Shown here: in pieces, positions 30,161-39,480 of the stretch | Numbering within the stretch: position 1 is the stretch's first letter | How the letters are laid out: each line of letters opens with the position of its first letter | DNA from: Ciceribacter lividus | GTDB lineage: Bacteria; Pseudomonadota; Alphaproteobacteria; Rhizobiales; Rhizobiaceae | Length of the DNA stretch: 64,000 nucleotides | NCBI RefSeq assembly: GCF_003337715.1 | Contig: NZ_QPIX01000001.1 | Coordinates: forward strand, 550,682-614,681 | Direction of reading: 5' to 3' | Position numbers and translations under genes: made by a program | Notes under the pieces: generated by a model | The model's input: the letters and a program-made list of their open reading frames with translations, nothing else | Told to the model about the DNA's origin: nothing | Database searches by the model: none

Positions 30161-31375
30161 TCAGGCGGCCATGGCCTTCTTGAGGTTCTCGTCGACCTTG
30201 TCGAGGAAGGCCGTCGTGGAGAGCCACGGCTGGTCGGGACCGATGAGCAGCGCCAGGTCCTTGGTCATGAAGCCGCTTTCGACGGTGTCGACGCAGACCT
30301 TTTCGAGCGTCGTCGCGAACTTGGCCAGTTCGGCATTGTCGTCGAGCTTGGCGCGATGTGCGAGGCCGCGGGTCCAGGCGAAGATCGAGGCGATCGAGTT
30401 CGTCGAGGTTTCCTGGCCCTTCTGGTGCTGGCGGTAGTGACGGGTGACCGTGCCGTGGGCGGCTTCGGCTTCCACCGTCTTGCCGTCGGGGGTGAGCAGC
30501 ACCGAGGTCATCAGGCCGAGCGATCCGAAGCCCTGCGCGACGGTGTCGGACTGCACGTCGCCGTCGTAGTTCTTGCAGGCCCAGACATAGCCGCCGGACC
30601 ACTTCAGCGCCGAGGCGACCATGTCGTCGATCAGGCGGTGCTCGTAGGTGATGCCGGCTTCGTCGAACTGCGCCTTGAACTCGGCCTCGTAGACTTCCTG
30701 GAAGATGTCCTTGAAGCGGCCGTCATAGGCCTTGAGGATGGTGTTCTTGGTCGAGAGATAGACCGGCCACTTGCGCATCAGACCGTACATCATCGAGGCG
30801 CGGGCGAACTCGCGGATCGACTCGTCGAGGTTGTACATCGCCATGGCGACGCCGGCGCCGGGAGCCTGATAGACTTCCTTCTCGATGACCTGGCCGTCTT
30901 CGCCGACGAACTTGATGGTCAGCGTGCCCTTGCCCGGGAACTTGAAGTCGGTCGCCTTGTACTGGTCGCCGAAGGCGTGACGGCCGACGACGATCGGCTT
31001 GGTCCAGCCCGGAACGAGACGCGGCACGTTCTTGCAGATGATCGGCTCGCGGAAGATCACGCCACCGAGGATGTTGCGGATGGTGCCGTTCGGGCTCTTC
31101 CACATTTCCTTGAGGCCGAATTCCTTCACGCGGGCTTCGTCCGGGGTGATCGTGGCGCATTTGATGCCGACGCCGTGCTTCTTGATGGCGTTGGCGGCGT
31201 CGACGGTCACCTGGTCGTTGGTCGCATCGCGGTTTTCGACGGAGAGGTCGTAGTATTCGATCGGAAGATCGAGGTAGGGCAGGATCAGCTTTTCCTTGAT
31301 GAACTGCCAGATGATGCGGGTCATCTCGTCGCCGTCGAGATCGACGACCGGGTTTGCAACCTTGATCTTCTTCAT
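30161..31375 (-). CDS. icd: NADP-dependent isocitrate dehydrogenase
   Basis: Oxidizes isocitrate to 2-oxoglutarate with NADP in the TCA cycle. 404 aa of the homodimeric, eukaryote-like type: [21 protein letters not shown] at the start, [12 protein letters not shown], the isocitrate-binding [12 protein letters not shown] near residue 95-106, [20 protein letters not shown], metal-binding YDGDVQSD, and [17 protein letters not shown] near the NADP site. Start ATG 31375 is clear. Promoter-like hexamers lie upstream and a strong terminator lies downstream, so it is a single-gene unit. Confidence 0.98.
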   Translation of the reverse strand: MKKIKVANPVVDLDGDEMTRIIWQFIKEKLILPYLDLPIEYYDLSVENRDATNDQVTVDAANAIKKHGVGIKCATITPDEARVKEFGLKEMWKSPNGTIRNILGGVIFREPIICKNVPRLVPGWTKPIVVGRHAFGDQYKATDFKFPGKGTLTIKFVGEDGQVIEKEVYQAPGAGVAMAMYNLDESIREFARASMMYGLMRKWPVYLSTKNTILKAYDGRFKDIFQEVYEAEFKAQFDEAGITYEHRLIDDMVASALKWSGGYVWACKNYDGDVQSDTVAQGFGSLGLMTSVLLTPDGKTVEAEAAHGTVTRHYRQHQKGQETSTNSIASIFAWTRGLAHRAKLDDNAELAKFATTLEKVCVDTVESGFMTKDLALLIGPDQPWLSTTAFLDKVDENLKKAMAA

Positions 31376-31436
31376 GAATGCCTCTTGAGCGCTGCGGATC
31401 GAAATCCTGAGGGTGGTTAAAGCGAAAATCCGGAGC

Positions 31437-31464
31437 GCTATAGCATTGCGCGCTCGTCAGGCAA
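31437..31464 (-). promoter_or_regulatory. Predicted icd promoter
   Basis: On the minus strand TTGCCT (31459-31464) and TATAGC (31437-31442) with 16-base spacing, about 60 bases upstream of the icd start codon. Confidence 0.42.
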
Positions 31465-31604
31465 AGGCGCGGGCCTGCGAATATCGGGGTTTTTATCACC
31501 AAAGTTGGACGCACATATCCCACGATTCCCGAGGGTTCGCCGATTGCCGTCCGTCATCTGCGAGATAGAGTGGCGGGGCTTTTCCTTCCCTTGGAACATG
31601 TTCA

Positions 31605-32135
31605 ATGAAGACACCCAAATCCCTCTTGCTGCTGGCCCTGCTGGCTGGTGCGCCTGTCGTTGCGTTCGCCGCCGACCCGACCGTCCCGGTCAAGACCATC
31701 ATCGAGGTTGCCGCCGGCAACTGGTCGGAGACCAGTCCGACTGCAAACGATGTCTTCGACAAGGAGCGTCTCGGACAGTTTTTCAGCGCCGACTTCGCGA
31801 AAACCTATCGCGAGGCGTCGAAGCACCCTGCCTACGATCCACCGGAAGGCGAAACGACCGGGAGCCCGTTCGATTACGATCCGATCGCCGGGGGCCAGGA
31901 GGGCTGCGCCTTCGAGAACATCCGCGTCGAGGACGATGGCGAAGGCCAGGTGACGGCGCTTTTCAACAACCGCAAGTGCCTCGGGGACGATCCAGCCTAC
32001 AAGGAGGACACGGTCCTGATCTTCCATGTGGTCGAGGAGCAGGGGCGCGCGGTGATCGACGACATGTACCGCGTCGAGGACGGGCAGTCGGGCAAGTCCC
32101 TGAAGGACGAGCTCAAAGATATTGCCGGCCAGTGA
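31605..32135 (+). CDS. Secreted protein, first of three tandem paralogues
   Basis: 176 aa with signal peptide (MKTPKSLLLLALLAGAPVVA, cleavage after FAA). Mature features shared with the next two genes: an N-terminal VKTIIEVAAGN helix, FFSADFAKTYREA, a DPIAGGQEGCA turn, a second Cys in NRKC, and the strand FHVVEEQGRAVIDDMYR. The pattern suggests an NTF2-like or DUF3828-like fold with one disulfide; this is a guess from motif spacing. ATG 31605. The following gene starts 23 bases after its stop. No catalytic residues recognised. Confidence 0.85.
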   Translation: MKTPKSLLLLALLAGAPVVAFAADPTVPVKTIIEVAAGNWSETSPTANDVFDKERLGQFFSADFAKTYREASKHPAYDPPEGETTGSPFDYDPIAGGQEGCAFENIRVEDDGEGQVTALFNNRKCLGDDPAYKEDTVLIFHVVEEQGRAVIDDMYRVEDGQSGKSLKDELKDIAGQ

Positions 32136-32158
32136 CGGTCGGTCAGGGAGACATGGAA

Positions 32159-32689
32159 ATGAAGAAGATTATTGTTGCCACATGCATCTCGTTGCTCGCC
32201 GGCGGGGCATTCGCCGCCGACGCCGACGAGCCGGTCAAGGTGCTGATGGATATGGCTGCCAGCAACGCCGCCGTCGAGCCCGGCCCGAACGCGGTCTATG
32301 CCGACTATTTCGCGCCGGGCATGCTGCTCATGTATTTCAGCGACGGCTTCGTTCGCGACTTCACCACTGCCCTTCTCAAGCAGAAGGAAGGAGGCAGCCA
32401 GGTCCTGATCGACTGGGATCCGGTGATCGGCGGTCAGGACGGTTGCGCGCCCAAGGACGTCACCTACGGCAAGCCGGAGACGAAGGGTGCCGTCACCGAG
32501 GTGCTTGTCCGCTTCAAGCGCAGCTGGTGCTACGAGGGCGACGCCGAGACCAAGGAAGAGGTCACGCAGGTGACCTATCGCCTCGTGGAGGAGGGCGATG
32601 AAGTGGATGAAAAGCACTTCGTGATCGACGACATCCATTTCGCGAACGACGTGCCGCTGCGCGTCGAGCTCCGGGAGCTGGCGAAATGA
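32159..32689 (+). CDS. Secreted protein, second of three tandem paralogues
   Basis: 176 aa with signal peptide (MKKIIVATCISLLAGGAFA, cleavage near FAAD). Shares with the neighbours VKVLMDMAASN, YFSDGFVRDFTT, DPVIGGQDGCA, a second Cys in SWCYEG, and HFVIDDIHF. Of two nearby ATGs, 32159 fits the AGGGAG (32145-32150) with 8-base spacing, whereas 32153 is only two bases away from it. Its ATGA end overlaps the start of the third paralogue (translational coupling). Family not named; see the first paralogue. Confidence 0.85.
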   Translation: MKKIIVATCISLLAGGAFAADADEPVKVLMDMAASNAAVEPGPNAVYADYFAPGMLLMYFSDGFVRDFTTALLKQKEGGSQVLIDWDPVIGGQDGCAPKDVTYGKPETKGAVTEVLVRFKRSWCYEGDAETKEEVTQVTYRLVEEGDEVDEKHFVIDDIHFANDVPLRVELRELAK

Positions 32690-33249
32690 GAAAGGCCGTC
32701 GTTCTTACTGCAACCCTCCTCGTTGCGAGCGTGGCCAGCGCCTTCGCAAACGAACCGCAGGATCCTGTCGCGGCGCTGATGGCGGTCGCGGACGGCATCG
32801 AAGGCAACAGCGAGGCGAGTGACTATTTCGACGAGGTTCTCCTGACGTCGATCTACAGCGCGAGCTTCGCCCAGGTCTACCGCATGGCGGTGCTCGGCGA
32901 CCAGTTGCTCGATCTGCAAGGGGAAATGACCGGTCAGGACGAAGTCGTCGTCAGCCAGGACCCTTGCGAAATGAAGGACCTGAAGATCGTTCCCCGACCG
33001 GCGAAGGACAAGGTGACGCCGGTCGACGTCTATTTCGACGTCTCGTCCTGCTGGGGGAACGATCCGCACCTCGATCAGCCGTCCCTGACCGTCCACGTCG
33101 TCTCGGAGAACGGCCGCTACGTCATCGACAACTTCTGGAACAGCGACTACGACGGCGGCCGGCTCGAAACCTCGGTCAAGGCGAAGTTCGCGGCGCTTGC
33201 CAAGCGGTATGTCGACGACATGCTGACGAGCCGGTTCTCTCCCGAATAG
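32686..33249 (+). CDS. Secreted protein, third of three tandem paralogues
   Basis: 187 aa with signal peptide (MRKAVVLTATLLVASVASAF, cleavage after FAN). Same plan as the two genes upstream (VAALMAVADGI, YSASFAQVYRMA, a Cys in DPCEMKD, a Cys in SSCWGN, and HVVSENGRYVIDNFWN), but the GGQxGC turn is degraded to VVSQDPC, and it has an extended C-terminus (KFAALAKRYVDDMLTS). Start overlaps the preceding stop (ATGA). Probably one transcript with the other two. Function unknown. Confidence 0.84.
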   Translation: MRKAVVLTATLLVASVASAFANEPQDPVAALMAVADGIEGNSEASDYFDEVLLTSIYSASFAQVYRMAVLGDQLLDLQGEMTGQDEVVVSQDPCEMKDLKIVPRPAKDKVTPVDVYFDVSSCWGNDPHLDQPSLTVHVVSENGRYVIDNFWNSDYDGGRLETSVKAKFAALAKRYVDDMLTSRFSPE

Positions 33250-33314
33250 CCACGGTCTTTGCCTCCGCCCGATTTTGTGCCAAGGAAACGCCGAATTCCT
33301 TGGAAGGGTACGAG

Positions 33315-34142
33315 ATGGCAGGCACCAACAGCGAGCGCGAACTTTTGGCGGAGGGTCCGGCGATCGTTCTGGTCGAGCCGCAACTCGGCGAGAACATCGG
33401 CATGGTGGCGCGCGCGATGGCGAACTTCGGCCTCTCCGAACTGCGCCTCGTCAAGCCGCGTGACGGCTGGCCGAGCGAGAAGGCGCGTTCGGCGGCATCG
33501 AAGGCCGACCACGTGATCGATGCGACGTGCGTGTTCGATACGCTGGAGGAGGCCGTCGCCGACCTCAATTTCGTCTATGCGACCACGGCACGCGAGCGCG
33601 ACGGCTTCAAGCCGGTGCGTGCGCCCATGGATGCTGCCGCAACGCTCAGGACGAAATTCGGGGCGGGCGAGAAGACCGGCATCCTGTTTGGCCGCGAGCG
33701 CTGGGGCCTTACCAACGAAGAAGTGGCGCTGGCTGACGAAGTGGTGACCTTCCCGGTCAATCCAGCCTTCGCCTCTCTGAACATCGCCCAGGCCGTATTG
33801 CTGATGTCCTACGAGTGGATGAAGTCCGGCATGGAGGATGTGTCGGAGACGCGCTTCCAGGCGGTCGAACAACGGCCCGCGACCAAGGAGCAGCTTTTCG
33901 GCCTGTTCGATCAGGTCGAGGAGGCGCTGGACGCGCGGGGCTATTTCCGCCCGGCAGGCAAAAAGCCGCGCATGGTGGAGAACCTGCGGGCCGTGCTGTC
34001 GCGGCGCGCCTTCACGGAGCCGGAAATCAGCGTGCTGCGCGGGGTTTTCGCCACATTCGACCGTTACAGCCGCCAGAACCCGCGCGGCGGATGGCGGGAA
34101 ACGGCTGGGGACACAAGCGACGATGGCGGCGACACGGACTGA
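33315..34142 (+). CDS. trmJ: TrmJ-like RNA 2'-O-methyltransferase (SPOUT)
   Basis: 275 aa. SPOUT/TrmH-fold methyltransferase with the three family motifs: [20 protein letters not shown] (motif 1), [13 protein letters not shown] (motif 2, with the SAM-binding knot) and [15 protein letters not shown] (motif 3). Length and the C-terminal helical extension (about 175-275) fit TrmJ, which methylates the ribose of position 32 in tRNA. Substrate assignment is by similarity of architecture; a related rRNA methyltransferase is possible. ATG 33315 has GGAAGGG upstream. Its last 20 bases overlap murI in another frame. Confidence 0.88.
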   Translation: MAGTNSERELLAEGPAIVLVEPQLGENIGMVARAMANFGLSELRLVKPRDGWPSEKARSAASKADHVIDATCVFDTLEEAVADLNFVYATTARERDGFKPVRAPMDAAATLRTKFGAGEKTGILFGRERWGLTNEEVALADEVVTFPVNPAFASLNIAQAVLLMSYEWMKSGMEDVSETRFQAVEQRPATKEQLFGLFDQVEEALDARGYFRPAGKKPRMVENLRAVLSRRAFTEPEISVLRGVFATFDRYSRQNPRGGWRETAGDTSDDGGDTD

Positions 34143-34926
34143 TCTGAAACCCGTACTGGTCTTCGATTCCGGTATTGGCGGGCTAACCGTGCTGCGCGAG
34201 GCGCGCGTGCTGATGCCCGAAAGGGGCTTCGTCTATGTCGCCGACGATGCCGGTTTTCCCTATGGCGCATGGGAGGAGGGGCCGCTGAAGTCGCGCATCC
34301 TCGACCTGATGGCCGAACTCATCGAAACCTATGAGCCGGAGGCGGTGATCGTCGCCTGCAATACCGCCTTCACGCTCGCCGGCGCCGATCTTCGCGCCCG
34401 CTTTCCCGACATGCGTTTCGTCGGCACGGTGCCGGCGATCAAGCCGGCGGCGGAGCGCACCCGCTCCGGCCTCGTTTCCGTGCTCGCGACGCCGGGGACC
34501 GTCAAGCGCGCCTATACCCGTGACCTGATCCAGTCCTTCGCCGGCCAGTGCCACGTCCGGCTCGTCGGCTCGCAGAACCTTGCCGGCATGGCGGAAGCCT
34601 ATATTCGTGGCGAATCGATCTCCGACGAACTCGTGCTCTCGGAGATCATGCCGTGCTTCGTCGAGCTGGACGGTCGGCGCACCGACATCGTCGTGCTCGC
34701 CTGCACGCACTATCCGTTCCTTGCAAACATCTTCCGTCGCCTTGCGCCCTGGCCCGTCGACTGGCTGGATCCGGCGGAAGCAATCGCGCGGCAGGCGCGA
34801 CGTCTGGTGCCGCCGGCGCTCGATGCGGAACACCCGGAACAGTATGATTTTGCCGTATTCACCTCCGGCAATCCCGATTTCTCCACCCGGCGGCTCATGC
34901 AGGGTTTCGGTCTCAGGACCTGCTGA
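34123..34926 (+). CDS. murI: Glutamate racemase
   Basis: Interconverts L- and D-glutamate, supplying D-Glu for peptidoglycan. 267 aa with [11 protein letters not shown] (residues 14-24), catalytic Cys79 in VACNTAFT and Cys194 in LACTHYPF, and conserved DDAGFPYG. The start ATG 34123 lies inside the end of the methyltransferase gene (20-base overlap); the frame is open back to 33838, but the N-terminus of the family begins just before FDSGIGG. Co-transcription with the upstream gene is likely. Confidence 0.96.
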   Translation: MAATRTDLKPVLVFDSGIGGLTVLREARVLMPERGFVYVADDAGFPYGAWEEGPLKSRILDLMAELIETYEPEAVIVACNTAFTLAGADLRARFPDMRFVGTVPAIKPAAERTRSGLVSVLATPGTVKRAYTRDLIQSFAGQCHVRLVGSQNLAGMAEAYIRGESISDELVLSEIMPCFVELDGRRTDIVVLACTHYPFLANIFRRLAPWPVDWLDPAEAIARQARRLVPPALDAEHPEQYDFAVFTSGNPDFSTRRLMQGFGLRTC

Positions 34927-35071
34927 GGGAATTTTTTCCCCTTCACCGCATTTGCCCTTCTTCGGAAAGGCTCAATTTTCCTACGGTATTTTGAAAAGCG
35001 TCTTCAATGTATGCTAGTGGTTCGCTGATGCGCCCTCGCGGTGCGTCGATCAACGGAGCTCTCGAACTGCC

Positions 35072-36364
35072 TTGGCCATAGAAATCATCATCGTGATTTT
35101 GCTCACCGTCCTGAACGGCGTCCTCGCAATGTCGGAAATGGCGGTCGTTTCCTCCCGCCCCGCGCGGCTCAAGGTGCTCTCCGAACAAGGCAATCACGGC
35201 GCGACCGTCGCCATACGGCTGGCCGAGGAACCGGGTCGCTTCCTGTCGACTGTGCAGATCGGAATCACGCTGGTCGGGGTGCTGTCCGGTGCCTTTTCGG
35301 GCGCGACGCTCGGCAACCGGCTTGCAGGCTGGCTCTTGTCGCAGGGTGTGTCGCCGGCCTTTTCGGACGCCATCGGCGTCGGTTCGGTCGTCGTCCTCAT
35401 CACTTATCTGTCGCTGATCGTCGGCGAACTCGTGCCGAAGCAGATCGCCCTTCACAATCCCGAAATGATGGCCGCGCGGATCGCCCGCCCGATGCTGGTG
35501 CTTTCCAAGGTTTCGGCGCCGCTCGTCTGGCTGCTCGACAATTCCGGCCGGCTGGTTCTGAGCCTGCTCGGCCAGAAGGAAATGGCCGCCGGCACCGTGA
35601 CCGACGAGGAGATCAAGTCGGTTCTCGCCGAGGCCCAGAGCGCCGGTGTCATCGAAACCGAGGAATCGGCGATGATCTCCGGTGTCATGCGCCTCGCCGA
35701 CCGGACCGCGCGCGGGCTGATGACGCCACGCCGCGACGTCGAGGTCCTCGACCTCGAAGACAGCATCGAGGAAATCCGCGAACATCTTCGCCACACCCAG
35801 CATTCGCGCCTGCCGGTGCGCGACGGCACGTCGGACGAGATCATCGGCGTTCTCTTCGTCAAGGATTTCTACAACGCCGTGATCGCCGAAGGCGAGGATT
35901 TCGACCTGCGTTCGATCATCACCCAAGTGCCGATCGTCTCCGATTTCTCGAGCGCAATCGACATCATCGCGGCGATGCGCAAGGCGGCGCCTCACATGGT
36001 TCTGGTCTACGACGAGAACGGCCATTTCGAAGGCATCATCACCTCGGGCGACATCCTGGAGGCGATCATGGGCGCTTTCCTGGAGGACGAAACCGAGGAA
36101 CGCGCGATCGTCAAGCGCGACGACGGTTCCTTCCTCGTTTCCGGCTGGATGCCGATCGACGAATTCGTCGATCATGTGCGCGTCCGCGTGGAGGAAGACC
36201 CGGACTATACGACGGTTGCCGGGTTCGTCATCGACGTGCTGAAGCACATCCCCGAGCTCGGCGAGAGCTTCATCGCCGACGGCTGGCGCTTCGAGGTGAT
36301 CGACCTCGACGGCCGGCGCATCGACAAGCTGCTGGTCTCGCCGGCGGACCAGGGCGAGATCTGA
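35072..36364 (+). CDS. CorC/TlyC-type membrane protein (DUF21-CBS-CorC_HlyC)
   Basis: 430 aa. Residues 1-170 form a DUF21/CNNM transmembrane domain (IEIIIVILLTVLNGVLAMSEMA, then STVQIGITLVGVLSGAFSG, then LITYLSLIVGELVPKQIALHN); 205-320 hold two CBS motifs (MTPRRDVEVLD; VLVYDENGHFEGIITSGDILEAI); 335-425 is the CorC_HlyC transporter-associated domain ending with the conserved GWRFEVIDLDGRRIDKLLV. Such proteins are linked to Mg2+/Co2+ export or homeostasis; haemolysin annotation is historical. TTG 35072 is the only start that keeps the first membrane helix. Confidence 0.93.
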   Translation: MAIEIIIVILLTVLNGVLAMSEMAVVSSRPARLKVLSEQGNHGATVAIRLAEEPGRFLSTVQIGITLVGVLSGAFSGATLGNRLAGWLLSQGVSPAFSDAIGVGSVVVLITYLSLIVGELVPKQIALHNPEMMAARIARPMLVLSKVSAPLVWLLDNSGRLVLSLLGQKEMAAGTVTDEEIKSVLAEAQSAGVIETEESAMISGVMRLADRTARGLMTPRRDVEVLDLEDSIEEIREHLRHTQHSRLPVRDGTSDEIIGVLFVKDFYNAVIAEGEDFDLRSIITQVPIVSDFSSAIDIIAAMRKAAPHMVLVYDENGHFEGIITSGDILEAIMGAFLEDETEERAIVKRDDGSFLVSGWMPIDEFVDHVRVRVEEDPDYTTVAGFVIDVLKHIPELGESFIADGWRFEVIDLDGRRIDKLLVSPADQGEI

Positions 36365-36377
36365 TCACCCGCGCGCG

Positions 36378-36406
36378 GTCAGGGCGAGGAGCGCCTTCGC
36401 CCTGAC
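36378..36406. terminator. Hairpin after the CorC-like gene
   Basis: 10-bp perfect stem GTCAGGGCGA/TCGCCCTGAC (36378-36387 with 36397-36406), 9-base loop, 14 bases after the stop. No T-tract follows. Confidence 0.55.
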
Positions 36407-36538
36407 AGGCCGGCCCTCCATTCCCTGTGGGTTTCTGCAATTGAAATGGCGAAATGCGCCGAGGTCTTTGATAGGTAGGCGGGACGCGCGCCGGGCCGGA
36501 AAGGCCGGGCTTTTGATTCGAAACGAGAGGTAGGGCAC

Positions 36539-38065
36539 TTGCAGGTCGGAATCGACATGGGGACGTTGGCTGGCGGCCAGCCGGCCAAGCTCGATATCGA
36601 GGAGCTGCTCGCTACCCGTCTCTTGGTGCAGGGCAATTCCGGTTCCGGCAAGTCGCATCTCTTGCGGCGCCTGCTGGAACAGTCGGCGCAGTGGGTGCAG
36701 CAGGTCGTCATCGACCCGGAAGGCGATTTCGTCACGCTGTCGGACAAGTACGGTCATCTCGTCGTCGACGGGGAGCGCACCGAAGCCGAGCTTGCCGGCA
36801 TTGCCGACCGTATCCGCCGCCATCGCGTTTCCTGCGTGCTGACGCTGGAGGGGCTGGAGATCGAGCAGCAGATGCGCGCGGCCGCCGCCTTCCTCAACGG
36901 CATGTTCGATGCGGACCGCGAGTTCTGGTATCCGGTGCTCGTCGTCGTCGACGAGGCGCAGATGTTTGCGCCCTCCATGGGCGGTGACGTCTCGGAGGAT
37001 GCGCGGCGCATGTCGCTCGGCGCCATGACCAACCTGATGTGCCGCGGGCGTAAGCGCGGCCTCGCCGGGGTGATCGCCACGCAGCGCCTTGCGAAGCTTG
37101 CGAAGAACGTCGCGGCCGAAGCCTCGAATTTCCTGATGGGGCGCACCTTCCTCGATATCGACATGGCACGAGCCGCCGACCTGCTTGGCATGGACCGCCG
37201 GCAGGCGGAGATGTTTCGCGACCTGAAGCGCGGCAACTTCGTCGCCCTCGGCCCGGCGATGTCGCGCCGGCCGCTGCCGATCGTCATCGGATCGGTCGAG
37301 ACTTCCGCGCGTTCCTCCAGCCCCAAGCTGATGCCGCTGCCGGAGGCGCCGCAGGACGTCGAAGACCTGATCTTCACGCCGGACCCGGAGGAACTCGCCC
37401 GCCCGATCGTCCGCCGTGCGCCGCCACAGCCGCGCCCGACGACGGATATTCTGGCCGAGCTGTCGCGCGCGGCGCCTGCAGCCTCCACCCCGGTCGCGAC
37501 TGAAACCCGTCCCGGCACTCTGGAAATGTCGCCCGAGGAGCGGGAGGAGCGCCTCTCTGCTGTACTCGCCGAAATCCTTGATGATCCGCAGGCCGCCTAC
37601 CGAACCGATTCCGTCCTCTATCAGGAGTTCCTCGTCCGCGCCCGCATGCGCCGGATCGGCGGTCCGCCGATGGCGATGGGCGAATTCCGCCGCCGGGTCG
37701 CCGTCGTACGCTCGGGCGTTGACGCGGAAACGGCGTCCTCCGACGCCTGGAAGACGGCGCTTTCGCTGGCGGAAGGTGTTTCAGACGATCTGCAGGGCGT
37801 CTTCCTGATGATGGCGAAGGCGGCGATCCGGAAGGAAGCCTGTCCGTCGGACCTGAGGATCGCGCGGGCCTACGGCACCCATTCGGCGCGGCGTGCCCGC
37901 AGGCTCCTCGGCTATTTCGAGGAGCAGGGGCTCGTTGTCGTCCACACCGATTTTTCCGGCAAGCGCATCGTCGCCTTCCCGGAGCTCGAGGCGGAAACGG
38001 CGCCCGGAAGCGCCGATGCGGCGGACGACCAGCCGGCGCCGACGGATCATTTCGCGGCGGAGTAG
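36539..38065 (+). CDS. HerA/FtsK-type P-loop ATPase, solitary
   Basis: 508 aa. RecA-like ATPase domain at residues 20-250: Walker A GNSGSGKS (32-39), Walker B VLVVVDEAQMFAPS (near 133-146), sensor-like GVIATQRLAKLAKN. It resembles the HerA/DUF87/DUF853 branch of hexameric DNA-translocating ATPases. The C-terminal 200 residues contain a Pro/Ala linker and a helical region (RRIGGPPMAMGEFRRRVA; RRARRLLGYFEEQGLVVVH, a winged-helix-like end). No NurA nuclease or other HerA partner is adjacent. TTG 36539 has GAGAGG at a suitable distance. DNA pumping is inferred from family; role in rhizobia unknown. Confidence 0.85.
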   Translation: MQVGIDMGTLAGGQPAKLDIEELLATRLLVQGNSGSGKSHLLRRLLEQSAQWVQQVVIDPEGDFVTLSDKYGHLVVDGERTEAELAGIADRIRRHRVSCVLTLEGLEIEQQMRAAAAFLNGMFDADREFWYPVLVVVDEAQMFAPSMGGDVSEDARRMSLGAMTNLMCRGRKRGLAGVIATQRLAKLAKNVAAEASNFLMGRTFLDIDMARAADLLGMDRRQAEMFRDLKRGNFVALGPAMSRRPLPIVIGSVETSARSSSPKLMPLPEAPQDVEDLIFTPDPEELARPIVRRAPPQPRPTTDILAELSRAAPAASTPVATETRPGTLEMSPEEREERLSAVLAEILDDPQAAYRTDSVLYQEFLVRARMRRIGGPPMAMGEFRRRVAVVRSGVDAETASSDAWKTALSLAEGVSDDLQGVFLMMAKAAIRKEACPSDLRIARAYGTHSARRARRLLGYFEEQGLVVVHTDFSGKRIVAFPELEAETAPGSADAADDQPAPTDHFAAE

Positions 38066-38102
38066 CTCCTACTCTTCTTCCGGCTTGGGAGCTTCCGGGC
38101 CC

Positions 38103-39344
38103 TCAGGCCCGCTCTTCCCAGACCTTCACCAGTTCCACGATCGTCTTCACCGCTGTTTCCATATCCTGCACGCTCACCCATTCGAGCGGCGAATGATAGG
38201 CATGGCCGCCGGTGTAGATATTGGGGCAGGGCAGGCCCATGAAGGAAAGGCGTGAACCGTCGGTGCCGCCACGGATGCTGGTGACCTTCGGCTCGAGCCC
38301 GACGCGGCGGGTCGCTTCCAGCAGGTTTTCCATCACCTCCGGATGGCGGTCGAGGACGATCTTCATGTTGCGGTACTGTTCCTTGACCGTGAAGGTGAAG
38401 GTGGAGCCCGGATAGCTTGCCATGACCTCCTCGGTGATCGCCTTCAGAAGCGTCTCCTTTTCGGCGAGGCCCTTTTCCTCGAAATCGCGGATGATGAAAC
38501 CCAGTTCTGCGCCCTCCATCGAGGCGTTGACTCCGACCGGATGGATGAAGCCCTGCCGCTCTTCGGTCGTCTCCGGCGCCTGGTCTTTCGGCAGGCGGGC
38601 AACGATGTCGGCGGCGATCTTGATGGCGTTCTCCATCTTGCCCTTGGCGGTGCCGGGATGGATCGCGACGCCCTTGACCGTGATGGTCACGCCGTCGGCC
38701 GAGAAGGTCTCGTTCTCGATCTCACCGACGGTCGAGCCGTCCATCGTGTAGCCGAACTTCGCGCCGAGCTTTTCCAAGTCCACCTTGTCGGCGCCGCGGC
38801 CGATCTCCTCGTCGGTGGTGAAGAGGATCTTGACCGGCCCGTGCGGTATCTCCGGATTTCGGACGAGGAACTGTGCAGCCGACATGATTTCGGCGACGCC
38901 CGCCTTGTCGTCGGCGCCGAGCAGCGTCGTGCCGTCGGTGGTGACGATGTCGTGGCCGATCTGGTCCTTCAGGTCCGGATGCTCCGCAACGCGGATGATC
39001 TGGTTCGTGTCGCCGACGAGCCGGATGTCGCCGCCCTGGTAGTTCTTCACAATCTGCGGTTTGACACCGGTGCCGGAGAAATCCGGGGCCGTATCCATAT
39101 GTGAGCAGAAGCAGATCGCCGGCACATCCTTGTTTGTATTGGCCGGGATCGTCGCATAGACATTGCCGTGCTGGTCGAGATGAGCGTCTTCGAGGCCGAG
39201 CGCCTTCAGTTCCCGCTCGAGGAGGCGGCCGAGATTCTTCTGCTTTTCCGTCGAAGGTTGCGTGTGCGAGGTCGGGTCCGATTGCGTGTCGATCACGACA
39301 TAGCGGAGAAAGCGGTCAAGAACGGTGTCATTGGGAAGGGACAT
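38103..39344 (-). CDS. pepT: Peptidase T (tripeptidase)
   Basis: M20-family zinc aminotripeptidase, 413 aa (usual 408-410). Metal-site residues: CSHMDTAPD (His82, Asp84), LLGADDKAGVAEI (bridging Asp), FTTDEEIGRGAD (Glu pair), and RGGTDGSRLSFMGLPCPN with a later His in GGHAYHSPLEW. ATG 39344 (MSLPNDTVLDRFLRYV) is the family start; the open frame extends 360 bases further upstream. Convergent with the HerA-like gene, 37-base gap. Cytosolic peptide recycling. Confidence 0.96.
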   Translation of the reverse strand: MSLPNDTVLDRFLRYVVIDTQSDPTSHTQPSTEKQKNLGRLLERELKALGLEDAHLDQHGNVYATIPANTNKDVPAICFCSHMDTAPDFSGTGVKPQIVKNYQGGDIRLVGDTNQIIRVAEHPDLKDQIGHDIVTTDGTTLLGADDKAGVAEIMSAAQFLVRNPEIPHGPVKILFTTDEEIGRGADKVDLEKLGAKFGYTMDGSTVGEIENETFSADGVTITVKGVAIHPGTAKGKMENAIKIAADIVARLPKDQAPETTEERQGFIHPVGVNASMEGAELGFIIRDFEEKGLAEKETLLKAITEEVMASYPGSTFTFTVKEQYRNMKIVLDRHPEVMENLLEATRRVGLEPKVTSIRGGTDGSRLSFMGLPCPNIYTGGHAYHSPLEWVSVQDMETAVKTIVELVKVWEERA

Positions 39345-39423
39345 AGGTGGATATCCGATTGATTCTGGCTGGGACGTGAGGGCGAACTTAGCGTGCCATT
39401 CATGCCGCGGGAATGCCGGTTCC

Positions 39424-39460
39424 CCGGAAAAGAAGACCGCGCCGGAGGCTCCGGCGCGGC
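39424..39460 (-). terminator. Terminator of the TerC-family gene
   Basis: An 11-bp palindrome CCGCGCCGGAG/CTCCGGCGCGG around a central G (39438-39460), followed on the minus strand by TCTTCTTTTCC (39427-39437). Confidence 0.82.
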
Positions 39461-39480
39461 GGTTGGTCGAGAGGGGCCGC

